A DNA stretch of 64,000 nt from Apostichopus japonicus (GCF_037975245.1 NC_092582.1:10704001-10768000); one strand, 5' to 3'; counted from the stretch's first letter, positions 1 through 12,461 are shown. Notes: generated from the sequence alone by a model not told the origin. Numbers and translations: made by a program.

Positions 1-1229
1 AATACGATTGTTCTGCAGTGCAACATTTAGTCCTAGCAATGTTTCATCATTGCGCATAATTGCAAATTCCCAAATTTATTAATCTTTAATGATTGCCAAA
101 GAATTTGTAATTTCTTCAAACATGCATGTTTACAGTATATTTCATTTCTGGCCAGTGGTTCACATGTATCATATGTCTGATAGAGTGTGTCGATTGCGGT
201 GAAGTTTCATTTCAATGTGTCATAATATGTGCGTGCTATCACACTAGGCTAAAGCCTAGCCTGGAAGGTGAACGTCCTTCTACAGAAAACTCTTGCATAG
301 TAATCATCACACCGCTACAGGGTGTTGCATCTATTCATTTTTTTGCTGTGATTAGTGCTAGTAGTTGTAGTAGCCTTGTAGATCCATTCCAAAGTTTTTG
401 ATTTACTTTGAAGGATTTTAAGAAATGTTGAATATTGAAATTTGTTGACAGTTTTTGTTTGGTAGATGTTTTAACATGAATTAGACATCACACATTAAGA
501 CTTGAAAGAACAAATAGGGACAGAAGCACCATGGAAAAAGATTTGTTTGACTGTATATATTTCTGCAATGTAGAAATGACAGTGATGATGCCATAACTGT
601 AACCGAGTATCGCGAGAAGAGCTAGATGCGATTAATCAACTACAAAAGTAAGAGTCGACTATCAGCACTAATACTGTGTACCTAGCAGAGCAAAAAGCAA
701 CAGTCAGAATTTAAATGCATACATTACAACGTAATATATGTGGTGTAAGAATCAGTTTTATTGAGACCCAGACTGCAATCAGAATAAGGATAGGCCTATA
801 TACAGTAACACATTTGTAACTGGAAAGCTCACACCTTCACAATGTCAGACTAAGATTGGATGGCATGGGCTGATGAAATAAATGCAAAAGTGGCAAAATA
901 TACATCAGCCCCAGCAAGTTACACAAAGGGATGCAGGATGTGGACAGGTGCCTGCACCATCAGTATGCCAGGGGCACCAGCATATGGCATTATCCGCACA
1001 ATGCTATCCCTGGCAGCTAAGAGAAGAGCCACATTCCAGCATCTGCTCTTCAAAGTATTGTGCAAAGAAATTAACTTTTAAGTACCAAATCATTTCACAT
1101 CTCCCACATATGCCACAACAGCCTATGTGTGGAGGTGTCACATCCATTGCTTGTGTCTCTGTGAGCCATCATAGCACTGTGACAGGCCCTTAATAAGACT
1201 TGCAAATTTACTAACCTGTTTACTGTAGA
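1..1229. other. Intergenic, no supported gene
   Basis: I see no splice-consistent coding exon or repeat with recognisable ends. Two short overlapping open frames (860-1193) have no recognisable domain and no splice context. I treat them as chance. Confidence 0.5.
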
Positions 1230-1390
1230 TTTTGTCATATATCAGAGGAGAGTACTGCTTTAGTCAGTGCTCTGTAGAGAGACCTGTTTAGGTGTACTAC
1301 ATCAGAATGATAAGCTGCAGCCATTGTTCTACTGAACCCATTACATGCCTTGCCATCAGCATCAGTTGTGAGGTACATAACACCCATTCT
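1230..1390 (-). pseudogene. Mutator-like transposase relic, copy 1
   Basis: Read on the minus strand, this stretch gives LTTDADGKACNGF followed by TMAAAYHS and LTKAVLSSDI. This nearly repeats the better preserved copy at 7585-8420, which has LTTDADGKACKGF, TMAAATHS and LAKAVLSSDM. Only about 50 codons survive, and part of the segment between TMAAA and the leucine-rich helix is deleted. The D-containing TTD motif resembles a catalytic-core segment of the animal Mutator-like transposase family as I remember it. A further homologous non-coding stretch lies at 2081-2235. Confidence 0.5.
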
Positions 1391-2080
1391 TCATAATAAT
1401 AATCAGTTTTTTATCCTCAAAGTTCAACAAAATTCCAGTGACCTATTCACTAGTTTGTTTGTATACAAATGCTTAAATGCTTATAAGCATTTATTGGAAG
1501 TCTAAGCAGTTGAATAGCTGCACATAGAATGATACAAGACAAGACTTACACTGAGAAACTAGTCAATATGATCTACTACAACGATTTAGGAATGTTGCTT
1601 GAACAGCGCCTCATTCTAGATCTGGTCACAGCTAGTACATAGCTCCCCTGAGTAGTTTTCGCAACAAAATCTGACAAAATACCTTTGAAAAGCAGTGCCA
1701 AAGTAACAAGTAACTTTTCTCTTTAATTTTAGGGCCAGAGTTTACTTGATACAGGGAGTGATCACATTTTCAGAGGGAAGAAGGCCAACTTGCGTCAAGT
1801 TTCCACCAGAGGGGGTAAGTAGCACCAACTGAGGGACTGTGCTTAAAACACATTCTGTGGACCCAAGCACAATTTAGACATGCAGTAGATGCCAGCCATG
1901 CTGATGGAATGACTTCTAATCACACTAGGGAATATGTCAACCATTGGGAACTCACTTGTTTAAAGTTCAGTACTGTATTATTCATATAGACTGTACAACA
2001 TGTGTGAGACACCATATGAAGATTCACACAATAGACAGAGATAAACAAAAATGATTAATAAGTCATTACTTCTGAAATTA

Positions 2081-2235
2081 TCATAAAAAGAGGTTTAAAG
2101 TGGATTTTAGAAATGTCAACTGTTACTTAAGCTGGCATACTCCTATTAGCTTCTATATCAATCCGCACCAAGTGTGCTTCTTCAGAAAAAGTGCCAAAAA
2201 GCAACAGGAGACATCTTTTTTGATATGTCATCAAT
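2081..2235. repeat. Diverged repeat, pairs with 9121-9280
   Basis: The stretch from TCATAAAAAGAGGTTTAA through GGCATACTC and AAGCAACAGGAGA to GATATGTCATCAAT has a clear same-orientation counterpart at 9121-9280. Both lie on the upstream (minus-strand 5') side of the two Mutator-like relics, so they are probably flanking or untranslated parts of the same ancient element. The stretch between this repeat and copy 1 (1391-2080) holds nothing I can assign. Confidence 0.55.
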
Positions 2236-3464
2236 CACTGGACTGGTTTATGTTTTAGTTCTACCATGTAGCTTGTACTCTCTCTCTCTCTGAGTTGTGC
2301 TCTCCTCCTTCTGTATGCTCTGTCTCTCTTATATAGTCTATCATACTGTTGTTTCCTTTGCATCTGTTTCAGAGTCTGGATACATGGACTATTTGAGCTC
2401 ACCTCTAATCCTGCAGCTTCCATCTTCCTGGCTATGGACTCTTCAGGCCCTTTATTTGTAATGTTTGTGGCACTGTGGTCCCTGTACTGACTGTTGCGTG
2501 AAATGTTTGTGCTATGTTTTGGATTGGAAACTCGAAAGCATTATTGACTACCTCTGCTTTTTGAGTGGAAGTCTGAAACTGAGTGGACCATAAACGTTTG
2601 CTGCAGGTGGGTGTCTCAGGTATTTCATTTACAGTACTGATTTCGCTTAACTCTCGTTGAAATTTGTTAAAAGGAAAATAAACAAATTTCTTCGTTTTTT
2701 ATCGAAATTTGCCGATTTTTATCGAAATTCCACGAATTTTAACGATTGGTGATCTCAGTCATTTCCTACGTGGAATTTTCAACGATGCGTTGAAATTCTT
2801 TTTTAAACGAAATAGAAGGTCAATATGTGGTAAAGCGAAACGTCGGAAAACGCGTAACTTCGTTTATTAGTATCAATTAGACTTTGGTACAGTCGTTTGA
2901 AAGCAAGAATATTTACAAAAGCATTCTCAGGCTTGCATGAGTAGTAACACTCAAAGAAACATGTAGTAAAACTGATGGGGGACGTTTTCTGACTGAACCC
3001 CAAACACAGTGACATAAGTCTTAACTTTGCCAGGCTATCTTGGAGGTTGCAGTACAAGCTATGTACCACGAGGCACCCTTCCAGATAAGTTGGAGTGCTG
3101 TTTAACCATTAAAATAACAATGAATGGACATAAATAAACTTGGTTTACTTGCAGATTGCGAAAAATAGTTATTCTTAAGAGATGTAAATTTGTTTTTTTA
3201 TTAGAGTTGAAGTATGAAACTTTGTTTCCGAGCGAAAACATGTTACTTGAAGCAAAATAAAGATGCCCCGCCCATTCTGCTAGGACGCTTCCATTTTTCA
3301 AAAATGCGTTTTCTCTTTTTATTTTTTTTCTATTTTGTTTAATATAGATTTGGCATGAGACATGTTAATCAGGTTAACTTTGATGGAATAATTTTATACC
3401 AGAAGTGGAAAAACTTAACAGTTATTACTTTCATTTCGGATCATTTCCGAACAAGATAACACAT

Positions 3465-5766
3465 TAAGGGTGTGACTGTTTCAACGATTAACTGTTTAAC
3501 CGGCCGCAAATGCACTATCCGTTTAGAAAATCACAAACCGTATAAACGAAAAATCAAAAAAAAAAAAATCAAATACATTTTAAACATGAAAATTATTTAA
3601 AAGTATGTAAAGAACTGAGTAATGTACTGCAAACTATCAATAAAAAATAGAAAAACGATGTTTTAGGCATGAATAATGTGTTCAATATAACTATAGTAGT
3701 AGGCCAATAGTCACAAGCTCATGATAGTGTCGTCAATTCGTTTTCTCAGTTTATATTTGCGACATATATCACCCGTGTACACCGATCAATGGCATGGTGA
3801 AATCCCGTGTGAAAATATGTCGACGCCAAAAGACGCAAATGGTCGTTCTAGAAAGTATCGTAATAACATTAACAACACAAGGCCAGTTGGCTCTCTCAGG
3901 TCCGCACGTATACAGCCTTTTTTTCCACACATGGTATTATACTGTGCATGCATTGCGGGCGGGATTGCAGCAAACATAAAAGAATATGAATGAAAATGAT
4001 AAACCTCACGATATTTTTCACAAATATTGATGCTTAGATAAGTGCTTCCTCACAATCAACGAGCCGCCCCAAAATTCGCTCCGCTTACGTAAAACTTCTA
4101 TATATATATAACACGTGGAAAAAAGTTTTTACACACATAATTCCCACTGACATTGGTCATAGAACATAAGTAGGTCATTGACATTTGAACTTGCCCAAGT
4201 TCATCGCACCATGGGAACGACACAACACATTGAACATGACGATACATTCTTCTGCCATCTGGACGCCGAGTGTAAATTTTGGTGTAATATGCAAATTATG
4301 AATGGTACTGCACTGCACGGTTAAAATTTAACCTATTGCGACACCAATTTTGGGAAGCTGTTGTTGAAGAAACTTTTGTATCAAATGTAAAGTACTGTAT
4401 CATGTATGTGACACAAGAGAAAGAAAATGAAATCGGAGGCTGCTACAACCCATCGCAAAACACGTGCGTGCATAATTTGTTTTCTAAACATGACTTTTAA
4501 TGAGTAAGCAGGAAAGGTGGGTAAGTTTGCTAAGTTAGGCGAGTTTTTGTTTAAAATCTTGTGATAGATAGACAAATATATTGTTTTTTTTCTTCAAAAG
4601 TTACGATGTTGCCGAAGGCCGAGTTATATAAATTCAGTGATCTGAACTTCTGAAGACCACGATATACTGATCAGGTGTGTTATACTGTTATTCTTTTCAT
4701 CAATTATTACACGTAATGTTCGCAATATTATTGGGCGTAATTAGTAATTTACATACATTGATCGTTGTCTTGTTGCCTGAATTGCTACTTTTTTGAAAAA
4801 AAAACCCTTAATTATTGTACTCATAATGTCATATTTTCATTAAAAGTTGAGTGACATTACGTCGAAAAAGCCGCAATCGGGAAACAGCAGGCTTGGGGTA
4901 ATCGCAATCAGTAATCGTAATCGATTACAATCGATTACATTTTTTGAAGTAATCGTAATCGTAATCGATTACTTTTGTGAAAATTACAAAGTAATCGTAA
5001 TCGATTACAAGGGCAAAGTAATCGTAATCGTATTACATTTATGATTACAGTGAAATTTGAATGAGAAGGGCAAAATTAGTAGAAATGATTAAAACTAATT
5101 CTTACTAAATTAGCTTTTAGTGTGACCAAAGAAGTGTTCCTGCTTCTAGAATTCTCTAGCATGTACTGTGGAATGCCCAATTTCAAAGCTGTTTAGTTTT
5201 ATTTTGGTGTTATAATGTAACAGAGTTTTTAGTTTTGCTGCTATGCAGAAGTTATTAGTTTACAAAATACAGTGTTGCATGAAAATCTTCATTTGTTTTA
5301 CTTTAGTATTTGTCTGTTAACTCTTTGTCTGTTTAAATTGTATTTTTTACTGGACTTATGGGTTACACATCTTAAACATGTTAAGGCATAAATGTGTAAT
5401 GCCTGGTAGGAATTGTAGATGTACTCCCACAATTTTGTCCATATATACTGTAAATGCCCTTCCTTTGCCCTATTTCATTGCCCTATTTCCCAGCAGAGAG
5501 TTATATAAAACAGATATGCAGAGGATTGTGGAAGTAACCACAATGTAATCATGATTGTAATCACGATTACATTGCAATGTAATCGTAATTGTAATCGATT
5601 ACTTCAACTTTAGGCTGTAATCGTAATCATACATTCTCAAGTAATCGTAATCGATTACATTCAGATGTAATCGCCCCAAGCCTGGGAAACAGCGTTTAAA
5701 AGTTTAACCTACCGGCAGGTTATTCAGTTAAATGGTTAGTGAAATATCCGTTAGGTCACACCCTTA
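3465..5766. mobile_element. hAT-like non-autonomous element, interrupted
   Basis: Termini TAAGGGTGTGAC (left) and its reverse complement (right) are flanked by TAACACAT (3457-3464) and TAACACAC (5767-5774), an 8-bp target duplication with one mismatch. The TAAGG start fits the hAT terminal pattern, and 8 bp is the hAT duplication length. After removing the nested element at 4888-5684 it is about 1.5 kb. Open frames around 3721-3993 show no transposase motif. It lies inside the pogo-like element at 2632-7382. Confidence 0.7.
4888..5684. mobile_element. hAT MITE built of GTAATCGATTAC palindromes
   Basis: Inverted termini CAGGCTTGGGG are flanked by a perfect 8-bp duplication GGAAACAG (4880-4887 and 5685-5692). 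The CAGGC start and 8-bp duplication indicate hAT. Both subterminal regions (about 4896-5040 and 5530-5675) are packed with GTAATCGTAATCGATTAC units pointing inward and outward, so the ends can fold extensively. The middle is AT-rich and non-coding. The perfect duplication suggests it is younger than the hAT element that contains it. Confidence 0.85.
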
Positions 5767-7584
5767 TAACACACCAAAAAAAACGACTTTACTGAATGAA
5801 AATATACTTAAAGCCATATCGCAAAAACACAAAATCGCCTATAACTCGAAAACGGAAGGAGATATCAACTTTTGTCAGCTGTGTAGGGATTTCCTAAACA
5901 GAATTTTGATGCGCTCTATCTACCTGTGTCATTTATGAGCTTCTCTGATGTAAGCTGCAGTACGTAATTTCTCTATACCAGTTCCGCAACATTTATTTAC
6001 GCAGTAAACATTGTTCATTATGTTTTCTTTCACAACGAATATTCAAAGTTGTGCTTCACACGCTTCACAGATATTGTTTTATGTCGTTCATTTTCAATTC
6101 TAGTTTAAAATTACATTTTCGAACGATGCATTGCATGCCTTGTCAAACATTCCTGATTAGTAAAACTAAGGAAGGATATTTGATTGATATGATTTTATGA
6201 GCTGTTCCACTTGAAAAATGATGATAAAATCGAAAAACAAAACATTTACTTCTCATGTGACACATACCGGGAGACTCATAAAAACCCCCTTCTCATTAAA
6301 TTAAATTTACATGCCGTCAGGCCAGTTGAAAGCCCTCCCCAGTAATGTTTGATCAGCTCTTCCCAATATACAATACTCAAATAAGCAATGAAAATATATT
6401 CATTTTCCACAGGTTTCCATTCCATTATGAATAGTAGGGGCAAAATAATGTTTGCTTCTAGAGTAAGCCAGCCAAAGGTTCTGCAGTGCTAAACCCCCCA
6501 CGAAGATAAATACTATGCTAATTAACAGATGGTAGGCGTGAATTGACAAAGCCAGGTTTATGATTGGACTAGGCCTCTCAAAAAAGTTTGGTCGCTGGAG
6601 ATATCCAGGGTAGGGAATGCACATGTAAGCAGCATACTGTAGGTGGCCCAGACCCAGGCTGCGACCTTAATTACCAGGGCAGTTCGTCTGCATTCGCGGG
6701 CAACTTACAGTAGCTGGGTTAGGGGGAAAATAACAGGATGTTTTTTATTTTGCGTGCATTGAAGCCGGGGGGAGATTTTTTGGTTTGAAAGTGAGTGCGG
6801 TAAACGGTACTGTAGTACGTCAAGTAACACAGGAATTTATTGGAAAAAAAGATCTCTTTGATATCCAGCTACGACTGTTTCATTGTGTAAATTTTTTTTT
6901 TATTTCTTGTTTTTCTGACGCTGCGTTCATTGGTGAGTTACTTAAACTTATCTTAGTTTAATACTAGCCTTTAACTTAAGTACTTGTTACGATCGACCAA
7001 GACCAGTTTTTTATTATCCTAGCCAAATAATTTTTCAAACACCTAGTACAGAACTTACTCTGTCTTATATACAATCAAACTTTTGTAACATTTGTAATAT
7101 TCCTCAGCCACTTCTGGTATAGTCTGAAAACGGCTGTAGTTACACTAAGGATTCAACGTAGGTCACAACCTTGATATGTCTAGAATTGCCTTTGCCGTTG
7201 TTGATCGCGATAACTTTCGTGGAAATTTCGTTGAAACTAAGTTGACAACCGTGCCCGCAGTAGTCTAAATCTTAATGAAATTATTTGTTTTTTATCGATT
7301 TTCAATTTTTTTTTATCGATTTTCAACCTTTTTTATCGATCGTTGATTTTTTTGCAACGGGAGTTAAGCGAAATCAGTACTGTAGTTGTGTGCTATCAGT
7401 GTGGGATATTAGCAGAGATCTCTTTGTAGCATTTGGCATGAATGGAAATGTGTACTTCCTGCCCCTCTTGCATACAAATGAATGCTTCGGGCAATGTGAA
7501 TGATTTCCAATGTAGCACTTTGCAAGGCAGTCTTAACATGTTGATAAAGCCTTCATAACTTTGCAGTGGTCGTATTTGAGGGCT

Positions 7585-8420
7585 TTAATTCCTGCAAGTA
7601 GTCACCTCTGCCAGTACAAGGCAGGTCAAGTCCTCTGCAATGCACTTTTGTATCAAGTGCTTCCTAGTCACAGTTTGTGCAGGTAACATATCAGAGGAGA
7701 GTACTGCTTTAGCCAGTGCCCAGCGGAGTGACTTGAGTAGGTGAACTTGGTCTAACAGCATATGGTTCTCTGTTTCAGAATGAGTAGCTGCAGCCATTGT
7801 ACCAGTGAACCCTTTACATGCCTTGCCATCAGCATCAGTTGTTAGGCACTTCTCCTTTAGTGGGTTCTTACCAGTAAGTAATTTGGATGCACAAATCTTT
7901 CCACCATTCTGTTCATCTTTGACATTGGCATCTTTACTGAACATTCTCAACAATTACATCTCTGTATTGGCTTGCACGAACAAATGGAGTCTTACTTTTT
8001 GCATTAAGCAGACACGTATGATATTGACGATCATATTCTGCAAAAATTGGAGAGTCTTTTGAGAGGCCATGCAGTTGCAGTGTCTTCTTTATACACCCCT
8101 TTTCTGATATATCATTTTCATTCATTTCTTCTATTGCAGGTCCAAACTGGTTGGCTGACTTTTGTAGTGTACTGACAGCGGGACTTGGAAGAGAGATGCT
8201 GCTGAGCATTCTATGAGCTGCACTTGAACCGATCTACATCTGATGCAAGCCTGACTGCCGTGCAATGTTTAGTTCTGAAGGATTCTTGCCAGGTTTGCTT
8301 CTTGGTTTAAACCTTTGTAGATGGGCCAGAGCTTACAGTACCTTTCTATCTTCAGAGAATGCATCCAAACACAACCTTTAAGCCAAGTCCCACAAATTCT
8401 TCATATCTAAGTTTGCAAGA
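7585..8420 (-). pseudogene. Mutator-like transposase relic, copy 2
   Basis: Two overlapping minus-strand frames (8209-7934 and 7953-7585) join by a single frameshift. The upstream one reads MLSSISLPSPAVSTLQKSAN and later EEMNENDISEKG; the downstream one reads LTTDADGKACKGF. Further upstream (to about 8420) the frame continues as KPGKNPSELNIARQSGLHQ and AFVAPITLANLDMKNLWDLA with at least three in-frame stops. The order small-residue helix, EMN, DxRY-like, TTDxD and a leucine-rich segment matches what I recall of the animal Mutator-like transposase domain. The call is by pattern memory only. It is clearly dead. Confidence 0.5.
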
Positions 8421-9120
8421 GTAATAGGTGCCACAAAGGCGCTCACTTCACAAAGTTATTAGCCTCCCCCAACCAAATGTTTTTTACCTACTGAAAGAAA
8501 GATAATTTGCAATGTGTTTTTCAATGGTTAAACTGATATTATTATTACCATAAATATTGTATTGACTTCCCCAATAATTCTAACCAATATGGAATGGTAA
8601 TAATTACACAGCATATGATTGTATGTTATTGGCATGCGATGTAAAAACCCGTGCATGCCTATATGATATGCACATTGACATGTGTAACACGCGAAACTCG
8701 AACAATTTAGGTTATATTTTCCCAGATCAGCCCCCCCCCCCCAAATCATATTGGGCCCCTACGCCTATGACGGTAGTTCTATTAGGCATGTTTTTTGGAG
8801 TATTAAAAATCATACCAAGTTTTGTGTGGTGGAGTATAAGAATCGCGAGATACAATTTATGAAAGTGGCAAGGAAACATGGTAAATATGACTGATAAAAG
8901 GCCAATTTTGACCGAAAATTTCAATTTTTAGGTCATTCACAATCACAGGAATATATGAATAGGCCTAGATAAACTGTGGTGCGACAGTCAGAAATTCCAG
9001 CTGTCGCACTCCAATTTTCCAACTATCGTCAGTTTTATCAAGTTCGGGGGGTGAGACACCCCCCACACCCACCCCCCCTTCTAGCCACGTCCGTGGGTGT
9101 AAGTCACAACTTCTCAAACA
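8421..9120. other. Non-coding, hairpins and C-rich runs
   Basis: No exon is visible. A small hairpin is formed by GTGCGACAG and CTGTCGCAC (about 8978-9010), followed by a G-run/C-run pair near 9045-9080 and a C-run at 8731-8742. These look like the edge of the GC-rich repeat class seen elsewhere in the window, but no target duplication is evident. Confidence 0.4.
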
Positions 9121-9280
9121 ATCATTAAAAGAGGTTTAATGTGGAGTCTAAAAATTTCAATTTTTAGTTAAGATGGCATACTCATATTAGCATTTACATC
9201 AATCCACCACAAGTGTTCTCATTCAGAAAAAGCAACAGGAGAACAAATTTCTTGATATGTTATCAATTAGTGTCTGGTGT
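9121..9280. repeat. Diverged repeat, pairs with 2081-2235
   Basis: Same-orientation counterpart of 2081-2235, sharing AAAAGAGGTTTAA, GGCATACTC, TTCAGAAAAA and AGCAACAGGAGA. It lies upstream of Mutator-like copy 2 on the minus strand. Confidence 0.55.
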
Positions 9281-9602
9281 TTTCTTGGCAGGGATGTTAA
9301 GGAGCATGAAAGAGAGTACAAGTGATACAAAAATTTGGTCAGTTGAGGTAAGTTTAGACCAATTTAGGCTTCCCTGGAACAGCATACAGAAATTGATTTC
9401 TGCTGAGTAAAGAGGTTTGTTTACAAGTGAGGAAAACTTCAGTCTCTCATAGTAAACAAGCAATCTGCATGGTTATGATATAGAAAATTGAGGGTGCTAT
9501 GAATGGCCAACTTGTCAGCTATCCAGTTATTGGTTGCATTTAGCTTGTGAGAGCTAAATAGATTAGGGGATCACATTACTTTTTGATTTAGTGTGTATTG
9601 GG

Positions 9603-10504
9603 TAGTGTTTGCACGGGTTATCCGGGTACCCGCCCGACGCCATACTACCCGGTTCCTAATTTATTACCCGCATCCTCCGTAGTGTGATATAAAAAAATTA
9701 AAAAAAAAATCGCAAATCGATGGTTAGGCAGATTTCCCATTGACTTAGTGTGGTGTTAGGCTACCATGTGTCGAAGATAACAGCAATAACGAAAGTACTC
9801 CATGGATATCTTATAACTGCGTCACAATTTCAGCGAATAAACAGATGGTTAGGCCTAGCTAGATTTCTCATTGACTCAGTGTGGTGTGGTGTTTGGCTAC
9901 CATGTGGAAGAAATTATTATTTATTCATTCGTTTATTTCATGGAAGGAAAGGCTGACAAGGAATTTTATGAGATGTTTACGGATTATAGACGGGATAACT
10001 AAAAAATAATAATCGCAAGTGGCTGTTAAAGTGTTTACTAATCGTTTATTCCAAATGCGATCAAATTGTGCGAATCGCACAATCTCGCGGCTAATGCGAA
10101 CCCTGGACCTGCCTAATAGATAGTAGTAGTAACAACTGTTTACGAGCTAAATTGGATATTTATATGGTGAGATCAATAGACGTGGAGAGCAAGCAAAAGC
10201 CGCGACGGCAGTGCGATGTTAGTAGTAATGTTAATTATATGAAGTTATTAACAAGTTAATGAAAGAAACAATAGCAAATAGAAATTATTGAGGAAGGTTT
10301 TATACCTTATCTTACACCTACGTTTTTGAACATGAAAACATTGTCAGTAGAGAATATGATTCATTTATTATGGCATCCAATATGTCATTTCTTGAAAATT
10401 GTGATACTCGAGGGTAAAACAATTTTTTTCCGGGTACCCGGATACCCGACGGGTAACGGCTCTTGGGTACCCGGTTCCCGATTTTTGGACCCGTGTAAAC
10501 ACTA
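9603..10504. mobile_element. hAT MITE with GGGTACCCG palindromes
   Basis: Inverted termini TAGTGTTTGCACGGGT and TAGTGTTTACACGGGT differ at one base. A perfect 8-bp duplication GTATTGGG flanks them (9595-9602, 10505-10512). The TAGTG start fits hAT. The ends contain GGGTACCCG and CCGGGTACCCG palindromes. The interior contains an imperfect internal duplication (GATGGTTAGGC, then ATTTCTCATTGAC, then GGCTACCATGTG, near 9720-9770 and 9843-9905). No transposase is encoded. Confidence 0.85.
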
Positions 10505-10512
10505 GTATTGGG

Positions 10513-11436
10513 GCATTTAATAGGTGTATACTACCACAGACCCTTTTATCATGCCGACTAGTATTCAGCAATTGGTTGAGCAATATTGTGTGTCTATGTG
10601 TAGGACATTTTATTTGACCGCATAAGAATCATAAACATTTTCAGAAGTCCAACACCTGTTAACAAACAATTTAATAACTTGTTAGTACTTTTATTTTACA
10701 ATCATTTGGTCAGCATGGAATGGCATTAGTTGAATCACAGAAACTATATTTGGTAAGTTGAAACTATGAAGAATCAACAGTGTGTTTTGTTTGTTTACTA
10801 TTAAAATAGGAATTAATGGCCAAAGAAGTTCAAAATTCCAAGGCTGCTACTAGTGCTTGAGGGAAGACTGAAAGCAGAAAGAATGCCTAATGACAGAGAA
10901 AGAAGACATTATACAGACACTGTGTGACTGCATGGTAGGATATACATGGCTAAAATAGGTAAACAGTTTAATACTGTAAACTCACACTATATCATTGCCA
11001 AATAGCTCTCTGAAATCTGAAATAATCACGAGGAGCGATTTAATGCTGCAACGTTACGCTGGAGACCCGACTTGCATTTGACAGATACTAATAGTGGGCC
11101 CAACTTACAATAAAGTGAGCCTAACAAGTAACTTTGAAACACTTCTTAAGTTCAGGCTCAACCTTGAAACTTATTTTTCGTGACGACCTTCAAAACTTGT
11201 TTTGCGACAAGCTCTGCTAACCTTTCAACCAGAGACAAATAAATCATATTTGCTCACGCTCGAAATGATGCTGATTTATTAGTTGCGCGCAGATTCCTCA
11301 ACATCATGTGTATTTACTACGTTACTAGCGGGGCCCTATGTGGGTGAAAGTGATTTGTATGTGCTTCCTCCTGCACTGCTGACAGCTGCCCGGTCCATAC
11401 ATTTGTATATTCCCACCTACGAAAACCAGTGTCTAA
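10513..11436. other. Intergenic, nothing assigned
   Basis: No exon, structured RNA or repeat with ends could be supported. A short open frame that runs into the TA microsatellite from 11283 is not credible as coding. Confidence 0.45.
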
Positions 11437-11465
11437 TATGTTTATATATATATATCTATAATATA

Positions 11466-11507
<42 letters not shown>

Positions 11508-11632
11508 TATATATAAATATATATATATATATCTATATATATATATCTATAGATATATATATATATATATAGATATATTATAGAAATATATTTATCTATA
11601 TCTATATATATATATTATAGATATATATATTG
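11437..11632. repeat. (TA)n microsatellite, imperfect
   Basis: About 195 bp of TA repeats interrupted by TATC and AAATA steps. It abuts the 3' break of the Penelope-like frame. Confidence 0.9.
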
Positions 11633-11641
11633 TAATAAACG

Positions 11642-12189
11642 TTAACTATTACGAGTCCATTGCTGCTCCTTACCTATTTTTAATTTGTCAGCTAGACTTG
11701 TGTATTCATTGTCTATTTCGGTGGCGGTGTTGCGGTCCGCATATTTGTATTTCTGAGGTATGTTTACAGTTAGCAACCCACCATATTTGGCGGGGTCCAT
11801 CTTGTACATGTTCCTGGTTTTGTCTGCCTCTACGAAGATTTCTTTAGAGGGTGTGATGTTTTCTATGTCCTTCTTGAGGTTGGACAGGAACTTCTCCATC
11901 ACTTCGTTGAACTTAATGTTCTCGACCATTTCCAGCATATCGGACTGGAATGAGACCAACTCCGGGATTTGTGGAAGGGGGCATCTGGATTTTAGCCTGT
12001 ATGCATCGGTGGTGGCGGTGTTGTCCTCGTCACGGCTGGTGTCACTCGTTTCCGCATCGGTGTCAGTGTCGGCCAGGATAAATAATGCTCTCCATCGCAT
12101 CCATTTATCAGCTTCTCTGTCATCTCTAGCAGTCTTTTCAAGTATTCTCTAGTTGATGGCAAAGGAATGTTCTTGCCCGAGTAGTTCAT
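11642..12189 (-). pseudogene. Penelope-like retroelement ORF, N-terminal part
   Basis: On the minus strand a frame starts MNYSGKNIPLPSTREYLKRL (from 12189) and continues after a frameshift near 12100 as MRWRALF, then an acidic linker. It then reads IFVEADKTRNMYKMDP and a YxSLADKLKI-like segment. The ADKTxNxY signature, followed by a helix ending in (I)A-x-x-L-x-(I/L), is what I recall immediately upstream of the reverse-transcriptase core in Penelope-like or related animal retroelements. The palm motifs are missing because the copy ends at 11642 in a TA microsatellite. The hammerhead-like motif upstream on the same strand (12324-12383) supports the Penelope assignment. Confidence 0.5.
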
Positions 12190-12323
12190 GTTGTATCTGT
12201 AATAAAGTATGGGTCGCTATTCCACGAACTACCATAAATATATGTATATATATATATACATATATATATTGTTAGAGAAAACCAGAGAAATAAGATATGA
12301 CTCATAATTGACAAATAAGGAGT

Positions 12324-12383
12324 AAGTTTTAGAAAATCTATTGGAATTTTCGGTCCCCCCTGGGACCTTCGTCAGCAATACTT
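12324..12383 (-). ncRNA. Hammerhead-like motif, candidate 1
   Basis: On the minus strand: CTGACGA (12375-12369), one extra A, a perfect 6-bp stem GGTCCC/GGGACC with a 4-nt loop, then GAAA (12351-12348). CUGANGA, stem II and GAAA are the hammerhead ribozyme core, and Penelope-like elements are known to carry hammerheads in their terminal repeats. Outer stem I can form only imperfectly (CAATACTT against AAGTTTTAG on the plus strand). The unpaired A between CTGACGA and stem II is not canonical and may abolish cleavage. It lies upstream of the Penelope-like frame, as expected for a 5' terminal repeat. Confidence 0.4.
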
Positions 12384-12411
12384 GGCAGTTGAATGAGAAG
12401 TACAAAATGTG

Positions 12412-12461
<50 letters not shown>

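Larger units (their letters stand above)
2632..7382. mobile_element. Pogo/mariner-like TIR element (host of nested hATs)
   Basis: The two ends are inverted repeats starting CAGTACTGATTTCGCTTAA, matching at 27 of the first 28 positions, and are flanked by TA on both sides (2630-2631, 7383-7384). A TA duplication plus a CAG-initial terminus with TTCGCTTA is typical of the Tc1/mariner superfamily, pogo branch. Both subterminal regions carry repeats of TTATCGAAATT or TTATCGATTTTCAA. No transposase frame is visible, so it is non-autonomous or gutted. Much of its length is later insertions: the hAT-like element at 3465-5766, itself interrupted. The remaining interior (2830-3456, 5775-7090) shows no gene. 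Confidence 0.75.

Noticed and set aside
4880-5692. CRISPR-like array at the GTAATCG repeats
   Set aside because: Repeats are palindromic, irregularly spaced, and bounded by TIRs and a hAT target duplication in animal DNA.
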